Position numbers and translations under genes: made by a program. DNA of 64,000 bases. Origin: QHWT01 sp963755695 (GTDB lineage: Bacteria; Acidobacteriota; Vicinamibacteria; Vicinamibacterales; 2-12-FULL-66-21). Positions within the stretch are counted from its first letter, which is position 1. Each line of letters starts with the position of its first letter. The stretch spans positions 1,798,001 to 1,862,000 of the forward strand of contig CAVWLB010000010.1 in NCBI GenBank assembly GCA_963755695.1. Reading direction: 5' to 3'. Shown here in pieces: positions 9,335-17,962 of this stretch. The notes beneath the pieces were generated by a model, which saw only the letters and a program-made list of their open reading frames with translations, was not told the DNA's origin and ran no database searches.

Positions 9335-10336
9335 CTATGGCGCGACTGTCGCGGCAGTCACCCAGTAGACCAGCGCCGCGATGATCCCGGCAGCGGGAAT
9401 CGTCAGGATCCAGGCCCAGAGGATGCGGCCGGCTATTCCCCAGCGGACGGCGGAGAGGCGTCGAATCGAGCCGACGCCGATGATCGCCCCGGTAATCGTG
9501 TGGGTCGTGCTCACCGGGACTCCGAGGTGTGTGGCGGTAAACAAGGAAATCGCCCCGGCGGTCTCCGCGGCAAAGCCGCCCACCGGCTGCAGCTTGGTGA
9601 TCTTCGATCCCATCGTGTGAATGATCCGCCAGCCGCCGGAGAGCGTGCCGAGCGCAATCGCGGCGTGGGCCATCAGAATCACCCAGATGTCGATCCGGAA
9701 CGCGCTGATGTAGCCTCCGGCGAACAGCACACCGGCGATGATGCCCATCGTCTTCTGCGCATCGTTGCCGCCGTGCCCGAGACTGTACGCCGCCGCCGAG
9801 AGCAACTGCAGCCGGCGGAACCATCGGTCCACGCGTGACGGCGCGAACCCGGCAAAAATCCAGAGCACCGCGACCATGATGGTGAACCCGAGCGCCATGC
9901 CGATGAGCGGCGCGAGAACGATGAAAATCAGCGTCTTGGTCCAGCCCGCTGGCAGAATCGCGACAAACCCGGCCTTGGCGACCGCGGCACCGCCGTAGCC
10001 GCCAATCAACGCGTGCGACGAGCTGGTCGGGAGACCGTAATACCAGGTGATGAGGTCCCACACGATTGCGCCCACCAGTCCTGCAAAAATGACTGAGAAG
10101 GTCACGACGTGGAGGTCGACGAGGCCGGAGCCGACCGTCTTGGCGACGGCCGTGCCAAAGGTGAACGCCGCGACGAAATTGAAGAACGCGGCCCACAGCA
10201 CCGCCTTGCCCGGGCTCAGTACCCGAGTCGAAACGACGGTCGCGATCGAGTTGGCGGCGTCGTGGAAGCCGTTGATGTAATCGAAGGTCAGCGCAACAAA
10301 GATCAGCGCGATGACAGCGGCGAGATTCGCGTCCAT
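9335..10336 (-). CDS. pit: low-affinity inorganic phosphate transporter, PiT family
   Basis: 333-residue inner-membrane phosphate permease driven by cation symport. Both copies of the PiT signature are present: near the N-terminus DYINGFHDAANSIATVVSTR (about residues 19-38), and in the second half GHGGNDAQKTMGI. The family motif GLPTSSSHALIGGYGG and its C-terminal repeat GVPVSTTHTITGAIIGVG are also seen. The loop between halves is short. It follows the DUF47/PhoU-like gene by 4 bp in the same direction, the usual DUF47-pit pair. It is convergent with phoR. Start ATG 10336 gives MDANLAAVIALIFVALTF, the expected first helix. Confidence 0.92.
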   Translation of the reverse strand: MDANLAAVIALIFVALTFDYINGFHDAANSIATVVSTRVLSPGKAVLWAAFFNFVAAFTFGTAVAKTVGSGLVDLHVVTFSVIFAGLVGAIVWDLITWYYGLPTSSSHALIGGYGGAAVAKAGFVAILPAGWTKTLIFIVLAPLIGMALGFTIMVAVLWIFAGFAPSRVDRWFRRLQLLSAAAYSLGHGGNDAQKTMGIIAGVLFAGGYISAFRIDIWVILMAHAAIALGTLSGGWRIIHTMGSKITKLQPVGGFAAETAGAISLFTATHLGVPVSTTHTITGAIIGVGSIRRLSAVRWGIAGRILWAWILTIPAAGIIAALVYWVTAATVAP

Positions 10337-10340
10337 CCGA

Positions 10341-10958
10341 TCAGGCGTGCTTGACGACGACGCCTTCGAGCACGTTCGCCACATCCTCGCAGCGATCGGT
10401 GGCCTCTTCGAGGAAGTCGAGAATCTCCTTCCATTTCATGATCGCGATCGCATCTTTCTCTTCCTCGAACAGCGACTGGACGGCCGCCTGGTGCGCGCGG
10501 TCTGCCTCGTTCTCGAGGCGGTTGATTTCGACGGCGCATTCGGCCACCCCGGCCCGCCCCTCGAGCGCCTTCATCGCGCACACCACCTGATCAGTCGAAT
10601 CGACGATGATGCGCGAGAGCTCGCGTGCGCCAGGGCGGACATTGTCAATGTGGTACAGCCTGAGGATGGTGGCGCTCGCGTCGATGGCATCCATCACGTC
10701 GTCCAGAGTGCGGGCGAGGGTGTGGATGTCTTCGCGATCCAGCGGGGTCACGAAAGTGCGGTTCAGCCGCTGGATGACTTCATGCGTCAGAAAGTCGCAC
10801 TTGTGCTCGACCTCCTTGATCTCGTCAGCCTTGTCCCAAATCGGCCGCTCCGGCGCGAGCATGGCATCCAGGAGCCCGGCGCCAAAACGAATCTGTTCCG
10901 CAAGCGCCTCGAAATCGTCGTAGAACTTCTCTTCCCTCGGTATCAGTCGGAACGCCAC
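10341..10958 (-). CDS. DUF47 (PhoU-like) Pit accessory protein
   Basis: 205-residue helical cytoplasmic protein of the DUF47 family, related to PhoU and usually encoded next to pit genes, whose transport it regulates. Seen: an N-terminal FRLIPREEKFYDDFEALAEQ, the metal-ligand-like block EVEHKCDFLTHEV, TPLDREDIHTLARTLDDVMD and a C-terminal ATDRCEDVANVLEG. These are the characteristic paired helices with conserved Asp/Glu/His. It is the first gene of a two-gene operon with pit and is divergent from porin-pstSCA. The 338-bp region between holds two candidate Pho boxes. No signal peptide or membrane segment. Confidence 0.88.
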   Translation of the reverse strand: MAFRLIPREEKFYDDFEALAEQIRFGAGLLDAMLAPERPIWDKADEIKEVEHKCDFLTHEVIQRLNRTFVTPLDREDIHTLARTLDDVMDAIDASATILRLYHIDNVRPGARELSRIIVDSTDQVVCAMKALEGRAGVAECAVEINRLENEADRAHQAAVQSLFEEEKDAIAIMKWKEILDFLEEATDRCEDVANVLEGVVVKHA

Positions 10959-11001
10959 TCAGTCTCCTCCGCGGCTTGGATCTTAGCAGATCGACTTCAG
11001 A

Positions 11002-11019
11002 TTTAACGGTTTCGTCACA
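11002..11019 (+). promoter_or_regulatory. candidate Pho box (two units)
   Basis: TTTAACG (11002-11008) and CGTCACA (11013-11019) start 11 bp apart with a 4-bp spacer, the geometry of PhoB direct-repeat units. It is 44 bp upstream of the DUF47 start (though read on the opposite strand) and about 280 bp upstream of the porin. Confidence 0.5.
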
Positions 11020-11159
11020 TGGCGGCGTTACCTGAGCCATGTACATTGAAGTTTCAGGGTCGCGAGTTCGTCCTGAATTTGAGATCCGGGCTGGAGCCGC
11101 GCTGCGACGGCGGTCGACGATCGACGCAAGCACGAACCACCTCCGGACGCCGGCCACGA

Positions 11160-11188
11160 TTTAACACTCCCGAAACGTTCTCGTTACA
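11160..11188 (+). promoter_or_regulatory. candidate Pho box (three units) upstream of porin-pstSCA
   Basis: Three 7-mers at exact 11-bp spacing: TTTAACA (11160-11166), CGAAACG (11171-11177), CGTTACA (11182-11188). It lies 108 bp before the porin start. The outer units match those upstream of phoB2 and pstB. Confidence 0.65.
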
Positions 11189-11296
11189 AGTGGATCACTC
11201 CCCGTGCGTACGGTAGGAAGCGCGGTCGGGGGAACTCACGTCACGTTCACGACACGCGAGGTGTTTATCGTGGCCGTCAGGGCCAAGGAGGCAGAT

Positions 11297-12400
11297 GTGA
11301 TTGAGGCACACTCGCGGGCACGCGGCGCGGCAATGGCCGCAGCGGCGTGCTTGCTGCTGGCGTTGCCAGTGCATGCACAGGTAACACCAGCGGCCGGCTA
11401 TACGCCGCCGGACGACACGCCGAGCATCAGGGTCGGGGCCACGATCTTCGCGGATTACACCGTTCAGCAGCAGCCCAAGGTCAAGGACGCCGAGGGAGAC
11501 GACGTTACGTTAAACAGTTTCAACGTCGCCCGCAGTTACATCAACATCACCGGCAATATCTCGCATCTCATCGCATTTCGTATCACTCCGGACATCACCC
11601 GCGAGTCGGGCGTGGGAAGCTCGCTCAATGGGAGTCTGACCTTCCGTCTCAAATACGCCTACGCGCAGTTCAATCTCGACGACTGGATGACCAAAGGATC
11701 GTGGCTTCGATTCGGCCAGCAGCAGACCCCCTGGGTCGACTTCATGGAAGGGATCTACCGCTACCGCTTCCAGGGACAGATTTTCGCGGAGCGCGACGGA
11801 TTCCTCTCCTCATCGGACGTAGGTGCTTCGTTCCATTATTCACTTCCCAGCAATTTCGGCGACATCCACACCGGCGTCTACAACGGCGAGAGCTATACCC
11901 AGCCCGAATTGAACCAGGAAAAGGGCTTCATGATTCGAGGAACGCTCCGTCCCTTGCCCATGAGCTCTGCGCTGCGCGGCCTACGGATTACCGGCTTCTG
12001 GGATCAGGACGCGTATCTGAAGGGCGAGGACCGGCAGCGCGGGATCATCAACGCCACGTACGAGCACCAATACGTCAATGCCTCGTTCGAATATCTCTCG
12101 GCGAAAGATCAACGGCCGCCCACGTTTGCCACGGTTGACGCGAACGGCTGGTCTGCCTGGGTCACTCCAAGGACGACAAAGGGATGGGAAGGCCTCCTGC
12201 GTTACGACCATCTGGAGCCCAATACCCACGCTCCCGGCACTCGGAAGCGGTCGATTGCCGGTATCGCGTATTGGTTCCCCCACCAGGGGAACGTCTCGAC
12301 GTCGTTGCTGCTCGATTTCGACTACACCGACAATGACGGGTTCGTACCAGCGGTGTCGAAGCAGCAGAAGGTTGCCCTGCACATGTTACTGAATTTTTGA
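11297..12400 (+). CDS. outer-membrane porin, phosphate-selective-porin-like
   Basis: 367 residues. GTG 11297 is chosen because AAGGAGG lies 6-7 nt upstream and it directly precedes a signal peptide (ARGAAMAAAACLLLALPVHA then Q). The mature part has alternating aromatic/hydrophobic beta strands, such as YAYAQFNLDDWMTKG and LRFGQQQTPWVDFMEG, and ends LHMLLNF with a terminal Phe, the outer-membrane beta-barrel signature. It is followed by pstS with a 115-bp spacer containing a hairpin and preceded by a three-unit candidate Pho box. It is therefore probably the outer-membrane entry route for phosphate, an OprO/OprP-like role. Specificity is inferred from operon position. Confidence 0.75.
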   Translation: MIEAHSRARGAAMAAAACLLLALPVHAQVTPAAGYTPPDDTPSIRVGATIFADYTVQQQPKVKDAEGDDVTLNSFNVARSYINITGNISHLIAFRITPDITRESGVGSSLNGSLTFRLKYAYAQFNLDDWMTKGSWLRFGQQQTPWVDFMEGIYRYRFQGQIFAERDGFLSSSDVGASFHYSLPSNFGDIHTGVYNGESYTQPELNQEKGFMIRGTLRPLPMSSALRGLRITGFWDQDAYLKGEDRQRGIINATYEHQYVNASFEYLSAKDQRPPTFATVDANGWSAWVTPRTTKGWEGLLRYDHLEPNTHAPGTRKRSIAGIAYWFPHQGNVSTSLLLDFDYTDNDGFVPAVSKQQKVALHMLLNF

Positions 12401-12468
12401 CGCGCACTGTGAGGCGCGAGGCGTGGAATACCCAATTGAAACGCGTGGCTCTGCCCTTTGAATGCCAT

Positions 12469-12492
12469 GGCTTCCGCGTTCAGCCGGAAGCC
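12469..12492 (+). other. intercistronic hairpin between porin and pstS
   Basis: Perfect 8-bp inverted repeat GGCTTCCG / CGGAAGCC (12469-12476, 12485-12492) with an 8-nt loop, without a T tract. It lies about 24 nt before the pstS start. It could stabilise an mRNA end or set the porin to PstS ratio. Confidence 0.5.
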
Positions 12493-12515
12493 GACGACAC
12501 ACACACGGAGGCACT

Positions 12516-13535
12516 GTGAAGAGAAACGTACTTACTGGCGTCGCGGCGCTGGCGTTAGCAGGCACCGCGTTGACGGCCCAGACGCAGATTAACGGCGCGG
12601 GGGCCACCTTCCCCAATCCGATCTATACGAAATGGTTCTCCGAGTACAACAAGCTGCACCCCGATGTGTTGATCAATTATCAGTCTGTCGGTTCCGGCGC
12701 CGGAATCCAGCAGATGATCAAGAAGACGGTGTTCTTCGGTGCCACCGACGGCCCGATGACCCCTGAGCAGTTGCAGTCCGCACCCGGCAAAATCCTCCAC
12801 TTCCCCACCGTTCTCGGTGCGGTCGTCCCGGTCTACAACGTCCCGGGCATCTCGCAGGAGCTGAAGTTCAACGGTGAAGTGCTCGCCAAGATCATCCTCG
12901 GCAAGATCACGAAGTGGAACGACCCGGCGATTGCCAAGCTGAACGAGGGCGTCAACCTGCCGTCGGCCGATGTCACCGTGGTGCACCGTTCCGACGGATC
13001 CGGGACGACCTACATCTTCGTCGACTACCTGTCCAAGGTCTTTCCTGAGTTCAAGCAGACCGTCGGGGTCGCGACCTCGGTCAAGTGGCCGGTGGGCGTG
13101 GGCGGCAAGGGGAACGAGGGTGTCTCCGGCCTCGTCAGTCAAACACCCGGTTCAATCGGCTACGTCGAATTGATCTACGCGATGCAGAACAAGATCGCCT
13201 ATGGATCCGTACAGAACATGAACGGGAAATTCGTCAAGGCCTCGACTGACGCGGTCACCGCGGCGGCTGCGGCCGCGGCGGGGAAGATGCCTGCCGACTT
13301 CCGGGTGTCGATTACGAATGCCCCTGGCGATGAGGTGTATCCAATCTCCTCATTCACCTGGTTCCTGCTCTATGAGGATGCCCAGGACAAGAAGCAGGCG
13401 AAGACGATGGTCGACTTCCTGAAGTGGGCACTCACCGACGGGCAGAAGTTTGCGCCGGATCTCGGGTATGCGCCGCTGCCCAAGCCGGTGATCGACATCG
13501 AGATGAAGGCGCTCGCCCAGGTCAAGACCCAGTGA
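12516..13535 (+). CDS. pstS: phosphate ABC transporter periplasmic substrate-binding protein
   Basis: 339 residues. GTG 12516, with CGGAGG upstream, starts a signal peptide (MKRNVLTGVAALALAGTALT). The mature protein opens INGAGATFPNPIYTKWFSEY, the PstS N-terminal phosphate-loop signature. It then has NYQSVGSGAGIQQMI, FGATDGPMT, ILGKITKWNDPAI and VVHRSDGSGTTYIFVDYLSK, all phosphate-binding blocks of PstS. It delivers periplasmic phosphate to PstCA. It is second in the porin-pstS-pstC-pstA unit, 85 bp before pstC. Confidence 0.95.
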   Translation: MKRNVLTGVAALALAGTALTAQTQINGAGATFPNPIYTKWFSEYNKLHPDVLINYQSVGSGAGIQQMIKKTVFFGATDGPMTPEQLQSAPGKILHFPTVLGAVVPVYNVPGISQELKFNGEVLAKIILGKITKWNDPAIAKLNEGVNLPSADVTVVHRSDGSGTTYIFVDYLSKVFPEFKQTVGVATSVKWPVGVGGKGNEGVSGLVSQTPGSIGYVELIYAMQNKIAYGSVQNMNGKFVKASTDAVTAAAAAAAGKMPADFRVSITNAPGDEVYPISSFTWFLLYEDAQDKKQAKTMVDFLKWALTDGQKFAPDLGYAPLPKPVIDIEMKALAQVKTQ

Positions 13536-13620
13536 CGGGTGGTGGTCGCGGACGTGCGCCCGTGCAGCGCTCGATGATTGCAGCGACTGCGCGGATTTTC
13601 AGGTTACGGGGTGACGAATC

Positions 13621-14595
13621 GTGACTTCGCGCAAGCGCACTATCAAGGCTCGTCCCGACGAAATCATGTTTCGTGCCGGGACGGGCCTGTTTGCGGTTCT
13701 CATCATCGCGCTCGTCGCGGCGATCGCCTTCGAGCTGTACCGCCAGTCGAAGCTGTCGATCAATCACTTCGGCTGGCAGTTCTGGCAGACCGACAATTGG
13801 GATCCGGTCGCCGGCGAATTCGGCGCTCGCCCGTTCATCTGGGGCACGCTCTATTCGTCGATCCTGGCCCTGATTATCTCCACACCGATCGCGCTGGGGA
13901 TCGCGATCTTCATCTCCGAACTGTCGCCGGCGCGGCTGCGGCTGCCGCTGGTCTTTCTCACGGAATTGCTCGCCGCAATCCCATCGATCGTTTACGGGGT
14001 CTGGGGCGTCTTCGTGATGGTGCCGTTGGTTCGTCAGCTGGAAGTGAACACGCCCGAATGGTTGAAGGTCGTACCGCTGTTCAAGGGGCCGCCTCTCGGG
14101 GTGGGGATGCTGTCGGCGGCGATCATCCTGTCGATCATGGTGATCCCCTTTACCTCGTCGATCGCGCGCGAGGTGCTGAAGGCCGTGCCCCAGGCGCAGC
14201 GCGAAGCGGCCTACGCGCTCGGCGCCACACGGTGGGAGGCCATCCGCATGGCCCTGTTCTACGCCCGCACTGGAATCATCGGCGCGGTCATGCTCGGGTT
14301 CGGGCGGGCGCTCGGCGAGACGATGGCGGTCACGATGGTGATCGGGAACACGCCGCAGATTTCGCTTTCGCTCTACGCCCCGCAGTACACGATGGCGGCG
14401 GTCATCGCCAACGAGTTCACCGAAGCGGCGCAGGAGCTCTACCTGCACGCGCTCGTGGAAATCGGCCTGGTCCTCTTCATCATCACGCTGGTCATCAACA
14501 CGATGTCGCGCGGGCTGATCTGGTCGCTCGGCCGACAGAAGAAGCCGCGCCGCGTCCGTCGGTTCGTTTCTACCCCGGCCACGGAGTCCGCATGA
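13621..14595 (+). CDS. pstC: phosphate ABC transporter permease PstC
   Basis: 324-residue inner-membrane permease. A cytoplasmic N-terminus precedes the first helix (about 20-41). WGTLYSSILALIISTPIALG, PSIVYGVWGVFVM, the coupling-helix motif EAAYALGATRWEAI (EAA loop) and ALGETMAVTMVIGN are PstC signatures. GTG 13621 is the start. The stop overlaps the pstA start (ATGA). It works with PstA and the PstB ATPase, which is encoded separately at 25978. Confidence 0.95.
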   Translation: MTSRKRTIKARPDEIMFRAGTGLFAVLIIALVAAIAFELYRQSKLSINHFGWQFWQTDNWDPVAGEFGARPFIWGTLYSSILALIISTPIALGIAIFISELSPARLRLPLVFLTELLAAIPSIVYGVWGVFVMVPLVRQLEVNTPEWLKVVPLFKGPPLGVGMLSAAIILSIMVIPFTSSIAREVLKAVPQAQREAAYALGATRWEAIRMALFYARTGIIGAVMLGFGRALGETMAVTMVIGNTPQISLSLYAPQYTMAAVIANEFTEAAQELYLHALVEIGLVLFIITLVINTMSRGLIWSLGRQKKPRRVRRFVSTPATESA

Positions 14596-15443
14596 ATCGC
14601 GACCTCCGCCGCAAAGCCGCCTCCCACGTGATTGTCGTGCTGTGTGCTGCGGCCGTGCTGCTCGCACTGATTCCCCTCGCTCTCGTGCTCTTCTACGTCG
14701 TCTCGCAAGGGGTTACCTCGCTGAACTGGGCTTTCTTCACCCACATGCCGACTCCGGTTGGCGAGCCAGGTAGCGGCATGGCCAACGCGATCGTCGGATC
14801 CCTGGTGGTCACCGGACTCGGGGCAGCGTTCGCGATTCCAATCGGTGTGATGGCAGGGATCTATGCGGCGGAGTACCGTGGCACGAGACTCTCCAGCGCA
14901 GTGCGCTTTGCGGCGGACACGCTGAACGGCGTCCCGTCGATCGTCATCGGCGTGTTTGCATACGGTCTGGTCGTGCTGCCGTTCCAACGTTTCTCGGCAA
15001 TCGCCGGCGGCGTCGCGCTGGGCATAATGATGCTGCCGCTCGTGACGCGTACCACGGAGGAACTCCTGCTGCTGGTGCCGCCGTCGCTGCATGAAGGCGC
15101 GCTCGCGCTGGGCGCTACCCGCGCACGCGCCGTGTTCACCGTCGTCGTCCCGGCGGCGCTACCGGGCATCCTGACTGGCATCCTCCTCGCGCTTGCGCGC
15201 GTGGCGGGTGAGACCGCGCCGCTTCTCTTCACCGCGTTCAACAACACCTACTTCACTACGGATATTCGTCAACCGATCGCGACGCTTACGGTCCAGGTGT
15301 ACTACTACGCCAACTCGGCCTACAAGGACTGGCATCGTCAGGCTTGGGCGGGGGCCCTGGTACTGGTCGCCATCGTCCTGACCTGTTCGCTTCTCGCGAG
15401 GCTCGCGACGGCGCGGATGGAGAAGATGCAGCGGGGGGCGTGA
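14592..15443 (+). CDS. pstA: phosphate ABC transporter permease PstA
   Basis: 283 residues, six transmembrane segments. ANAIVGSLVVTGLGAAFAIP, NGVPSIVIGVFAYG, the EAA loop EGALALGATRARAVF and RVAGETAPLLFTAFNN are PstA hallmarks. ATG at 14592 overlaps the pstC stop by 4 nt. It forms the channel with PstC. No pstB follows here: the transporter's ATPase and PhoU are 10.5 kb downstream, behind their own candidate Pho box. Confidence 0.95.
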   Translation: MNRDLRRKAASHVIVVLCAAAVLLALIPLALVLFYVVSQGVTSLNWAFFTHMPTPVGEPGSGMANAIVGSLVVTGLGAAFAIPIGVMAGIYAAEYRGTRLSSAVRFAADTLNGVPSIVIGVFAYGLVVLPFQRFSAIAGGVALGIMMLPLVTRTTEELLLLVPPSLHEGALALGATRARAVFTVVVPAALPGILTGILLALARVAGETAPLLFTAFNNTYFTTDIRQPIATLTVQVYYYANSAYKDWHRQAWAGALVLVAIVLTCSLLARLATARMEKMQRGA

Positions 15444-15496
15444 GGCTCGAGGTTCAGGGGAGGTCGATCTCTCGAGAAACCCGGCGATAATAGACC

Positions 15497-15763
15497 GTGT
15501 TCCTCCTGGTCACCGCTAAGAAGAAGCCGGACGTCACTCCGGATTACCACGACGACTTCTTACGGATCCGCTGCCCACGTTGTCAGTGGCAGCCGGGCAA
15601 GCACGATAGATGGCGCTGCGACCCCGGCTGCGACTACGAGTGGAATACCTTCGAAACACATGGCCGGTGCCCGGGCTGCGAAAAGCAGTGGCTGGAAACG
15701 GCGTGTTTCCGCTGCAGCGTGTGGTCGCCTCACGACGATTGGTACGAGACCTCCGCGTCATAG
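15497..15763 (+). CDS. small zinc-ribbon-like hypothetical protein
   Basis: 88 residues from GTG 15497. Nine cysteines, mainly in pairs: CPRC (about 26-29), CDPGC (41-45), CPGC (58-61) and CFRC (70-73), with His/Trp-rich spacing (KHDRWRC, SPHDDWYE). This suggests two zinc ribbons. No signal peptide or enzymatic motif. It starts 54 nt after pstA in the same direction and might be a tail of the pst operon. Not a family I recognise beyond zinc-ribbon character. Confidence 0.6.
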   Translation: MFLLVTAKKKPDVTPDYHDDFLRIRCPRCQWQPGKHDRWRCDPGCDYEWNTFETHGRCPGCEKQWLETACFRCSVWSPHDDWYETSAS

Positions 15764-15900
15764 ACAGGAGGGGCTCGAGCTGTGTCGAACCTTCAGCCTA
15801 CCCTTCACTCACCCGTGCCGGAACCCGCCATCGCTTCCTTAAGTATTGCATCACGGCACACGGGCCCTCCCCAAGATGAGGGCCTCAGTGGCGTCGCGCT

Positions 15901-16404
15901 TTACGAGTGACGCGAATGATTTGGACCTCCATTGCCGGGGACCCACAACCCGGCAAACCGCCGAGGATAGGAGCTTGGTAATGGGTGGATCCTTTCGCCG
16001 CTCAAGACTGCGCGCACGTCTCGCTCAAGCGCATCTGGAAGGTACGGCTTGAGGCGTACCGCGACGCACCCATTCGCGATCGCGGCTTCGAGATGTTCGG
16101 GCAGTTGGATTCCGGTTACGAAAAGAATAGGGATTCGTGCTGTTCGCACGTCGTGTCGCAGTGCGCGGCACAGCGACAGCGGCAGGTCGTGGGATCGCCA
16201 GTCATTGACGACAACGAAACGCGGCTGGCAGTGGATTGCGGCCTCATAGCCTTCGCGTACGCTGCTCACCGTCGCAACCGGAAAGCCCGAGAATGCAAGC
16301 CAACTCCCGTACATCTCGCGCGCGTCATCGTCCTCCGAGACGACCAACACGAACCATCGAGTTGGCTCGAAAGGTGTGAGCGACACGACAAGCGACCACC
16401 CCAC
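15901..16404 (-). CDS. stand-alone receiver-domain response regulator
   Basis: 167 residues with one CheY-like receiver domain (about 17-135) and no output domain. Acidic pocket VVSEDDDARE, probable phospho-acceptor Asp68 in VVVNDWRSHDLP (with Asn replacing the more usual hydrophobic residue before Asp), Thr97 in ILFVTG and Lys119 in VRLKPYLPD. The C-terminal tail is Pro/Arg-rich and unstructured-looking. No cognate kinase is adjacent. A remnant of a similar receiver lies 150 bp upstream (16553-16740). Confidence 0.7.
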   Translation of the reverse strand: MGWSLVVSLTPFEPTRWFVLVVSEDDDAREMYGSWLAFSGFPVATVSSVREGYEAAIHCQPRFVVVNDWRSHDLPLSLCRALRHDVRTARIPILFVTGIQLPEHLEAAIANGCVAVRLKPYLPDALERDVRAVLSGERIHPLPSSYPRRFAGLWVPGNGGPNHSRHS

Positions 16405-16552
16405 GCTTGGAAGAGGAACCGACCGGAGCGCAAGAGTAGCATGGGTACTAAGGTCCTTCCATATATCCGTCGTGCCCTACACCAGCTACGCACATCGAAT
16501 CAGATCTCCAGAGAAGAGAGAGCAGGGCGGCGCGAAAGATATGCAAACGGGG

Positions 16553-16740
16553 TCAGCGTCTTCGCTCGGCCCTACGCGCCGGGCGCGAATGGAGCGTCAC
16601 GCAGCGGCGAACGGCTCTTGCGAGTTCCTCGCTCGTGGCAGGCTTGCGCAAGACACACTCGACATTCACATGGTCGAGAGGCTTTGACGAGCCGGTGACG
16701 ATGCCGACGGGAATGTGACGAGTGTGCGGTTGGACCCTAG
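16553..16740 (-). pseudogene. receiver-domain remnant (C-terminal half only)
   Basis: Reads HTRHIPVGIVTGSSKPLD, then a VLRKPATSEELARAVRRCV stretch, i.e. strand 4 to helix 5 of a CheY-like receiver including the conserved Thr-Gly and Lys-Pro. The upstream half with the acidic pocket and phospho-acceptor Asp is missing in every frame up to the phoB2 promoter region. Probably a truncated duplicate of the neighbouring receiver type. Confidence 0.5.
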
Positions 16741-16845
16741 TAAAGGACTGCGCCGTGCTTCGACGACGATCGCGATTACCCCCCGAGGGCGCATAACGAC
16801 CCATTTTGCAGGCTTACCGCAGCGCGCACCTTTCTCCATCTATTC

Positions 16846-16874
16846 GTTAACAAGCATTTAACACCGGCGTCACA
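16846..16874 (+). promoter_or_regulatory. candidate Pho box (three units) upstream of second PhoB-like gene
   Basis: GTTAACA (16846-16852), TTTAACA (16857-16863), CGTCACA (16868-16874): exact 11-bp spacing, 34 bp before the ATG of the regulator. It suggests auto- or cross-regulation. Confidence 0.65.
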
Positions 16875-16908
16875 TCCGGGAAACGCGGCGGGCATACGCT
16901 GGCTTTCG

Positions 16909-17616
16909 ATGACACCACCTCGTGTGCTCGTCGTCGAAGACGAGCAGGATATTGCCGCGCTCATCAAGCACACCCTCGAACGTTCGGGGGATGCGTCCGT
17001 GGCCACGGTCGGCCGGGGAGACGAAGCGTTGCGCGCCGTATCCGATTTGACACCCGATCTCGTGATCCTGGATTTGAACCTTCCGGTCCTGAGCGGCACC
17101 GATGTCTGCCGGCTGCTCCGCCAGCGCCCCGCGACCGCGAACATCCCAATCATCATGTTGACGGCGCGGACGTCCGAGTCGGACCGCGTCAGCGGCCTGG
17201 ATCTCGGCGCCGACGATTACGTCACGAAACCGTTCAGCCTCCGCGAGCTGGCTGCGCGAGTGCGCGCCGTGCTGCGCCGACGCGGCAATCTCGCTCCCGA
17301 AGCTGCGAAGCCCCAGGTCTACCGGGGCGAGCGCCTGGTTGCGGACTTCGACGCGATCTCCGTCGCTGTCGACGGAACGCCGGTGCGCCTGACTCGTCGG
17401 GAGTTTGAACTGCTGCAGTTTCTCGTCGAGAACAAGAATCGCGTGCTGTCGAGGGATCGTCTGCTGGAGCGCGTGTGGGGCTATGACCGCTTCGTCGAGA
17501 CTCGGTCGGTTGACGTGCACGTCGGCCGGCTGCGCGCGAAACTCGGCGCCGCCGGCCAGCAGATTGAGACCGTTGTCGGTCTCGGCTATCGCTTTATCGA
17601 TACACCGACTTCATAG
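16909..17616 (+). CDS. second PhoB-type OmpR-family response regulator (orphan)
   Basis: 235 residues. Receiver: VVEDEQD, Asp55 in VILDLNLPVLSGTDV, Lys107 in ADDYVTKPFSLRELAARVRA. Winged helix: LTRREFELLQFLVENKNRVL, DRLLERVWGYDRFVETRSVD, GRLRAKL and ETVVGLGYRF, the PhoB/PhoP subgroup pattern. It resembles the regulator at 6848 but has no histidine kinase gene beside it. It carries its own three-unit candidate Pho box. It could be a second phosphate regulator fed by the same PhoR or a feed-forward amplifier; which is unknown. Confidence 0.85.
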   Translation: MTPPRVLVVEDEQDIAALIKHTLERSGDASVATVGRGDEALRAVSDLTPDLVILDLNLPVLSGTDVCRLLRQRPATANIPIIMLTARTSESDRVSGLDLGADDYVTKPFSLRELAARVRAVLRRRGNLAPEAAKPQVYRGERLVADFDAISVAVDGTPVRLTRREFELLQFLVENKNRVLSRDRLLERVWGYDRFVETRSVDVHVGRLRAKLGAAGQQIETVVGLGYRFIDTPTS

Positions 17617-17673
17617 TCTGTCGCTCGTCTGACGGCTCTGACGGCCGTCTTAGGGCGGCGGGCGGGCGGCACC

Positions 17674-17880
17674 CTAGCCGCGCCACCCGAGTTCTTCCAA
17701 TTCCCCGATTTCCATGGCGAACATGGTCATGGCGCGCTCGACTCGGTGCCAGTCCGTGTAGCGCGTCTGCTTCAACACACGGTTGTCCTGCTCGAGGCGG
17801 ACGTCCCAGCCTTCGCCTCCCTGCTGTTCGATGGAAAACCGCTTTGTATGACCGGCTCGATGGAGCTCTTTTACAAACAT
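17674..17880 (-). CDS. small hypothetical protein, candidate Pho-regulon member
   Basis: 68 residues, hydrophilic, no cysteine and no signal peptide. Sequence character: a beta-like middle (RFSIEQQGGEGWDVRLEQDN) followed by an amphipathic helix (DWHRVERAMTMFAMEIGELE) and a C-terminal LGWRG. I do not recognise a named family. Its upstream region contains two 7-mers 11 bp apart in the orientation of this gene (17963-17980), matching the phosphate-type boxes elsewhere in the window. This makes it a candidate phosphate-starvation protein. Confidence 0.6.
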   Translation of the reverse strand: MFVKELHRAGHTKRFSIEQQGGEGWDVRLEQDNRVLKQTRYTDWHRVERAMTMFAMEIGELEELGWRG

Positions 17881-17962
17881 GAATACTCTCTGCTACGAAA
17901 AGGATGAGATGTCGGTTTCCTCTGACGAACCTCCATCATGCACGCAGATCATCCGGGGTCGC

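Larger units (their letters stand above)
10959..11296. promoter_or_regulatory. divergent intergenic region between pit and pst operons
   Basis: 338 bp without a convincing gene (only short shadow frames). It should carry the promoters of the DUF47-pit operon (leftward) and the porin-pstSCA operon (rightward). Two blocks of 11-bp-spaced 7-mers lie in it (11002-11019 and 11160-11188). A GGAGG ribosome-binding site sits at its right end before the porin GTG. Confidence 0.6.

Noticed and set aside
15444..15900. tRNA or small RNA gene in the gaps around the zinc-ribbon gene
   Set aside because: No cloverleaf, CCA end or convincing terminator could be found.
17617..17673. Tandem TCTGACGGC units after phoB2 as a terminator
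   Set aside because: Only two 9-bp copies and no clean stem with T tract.
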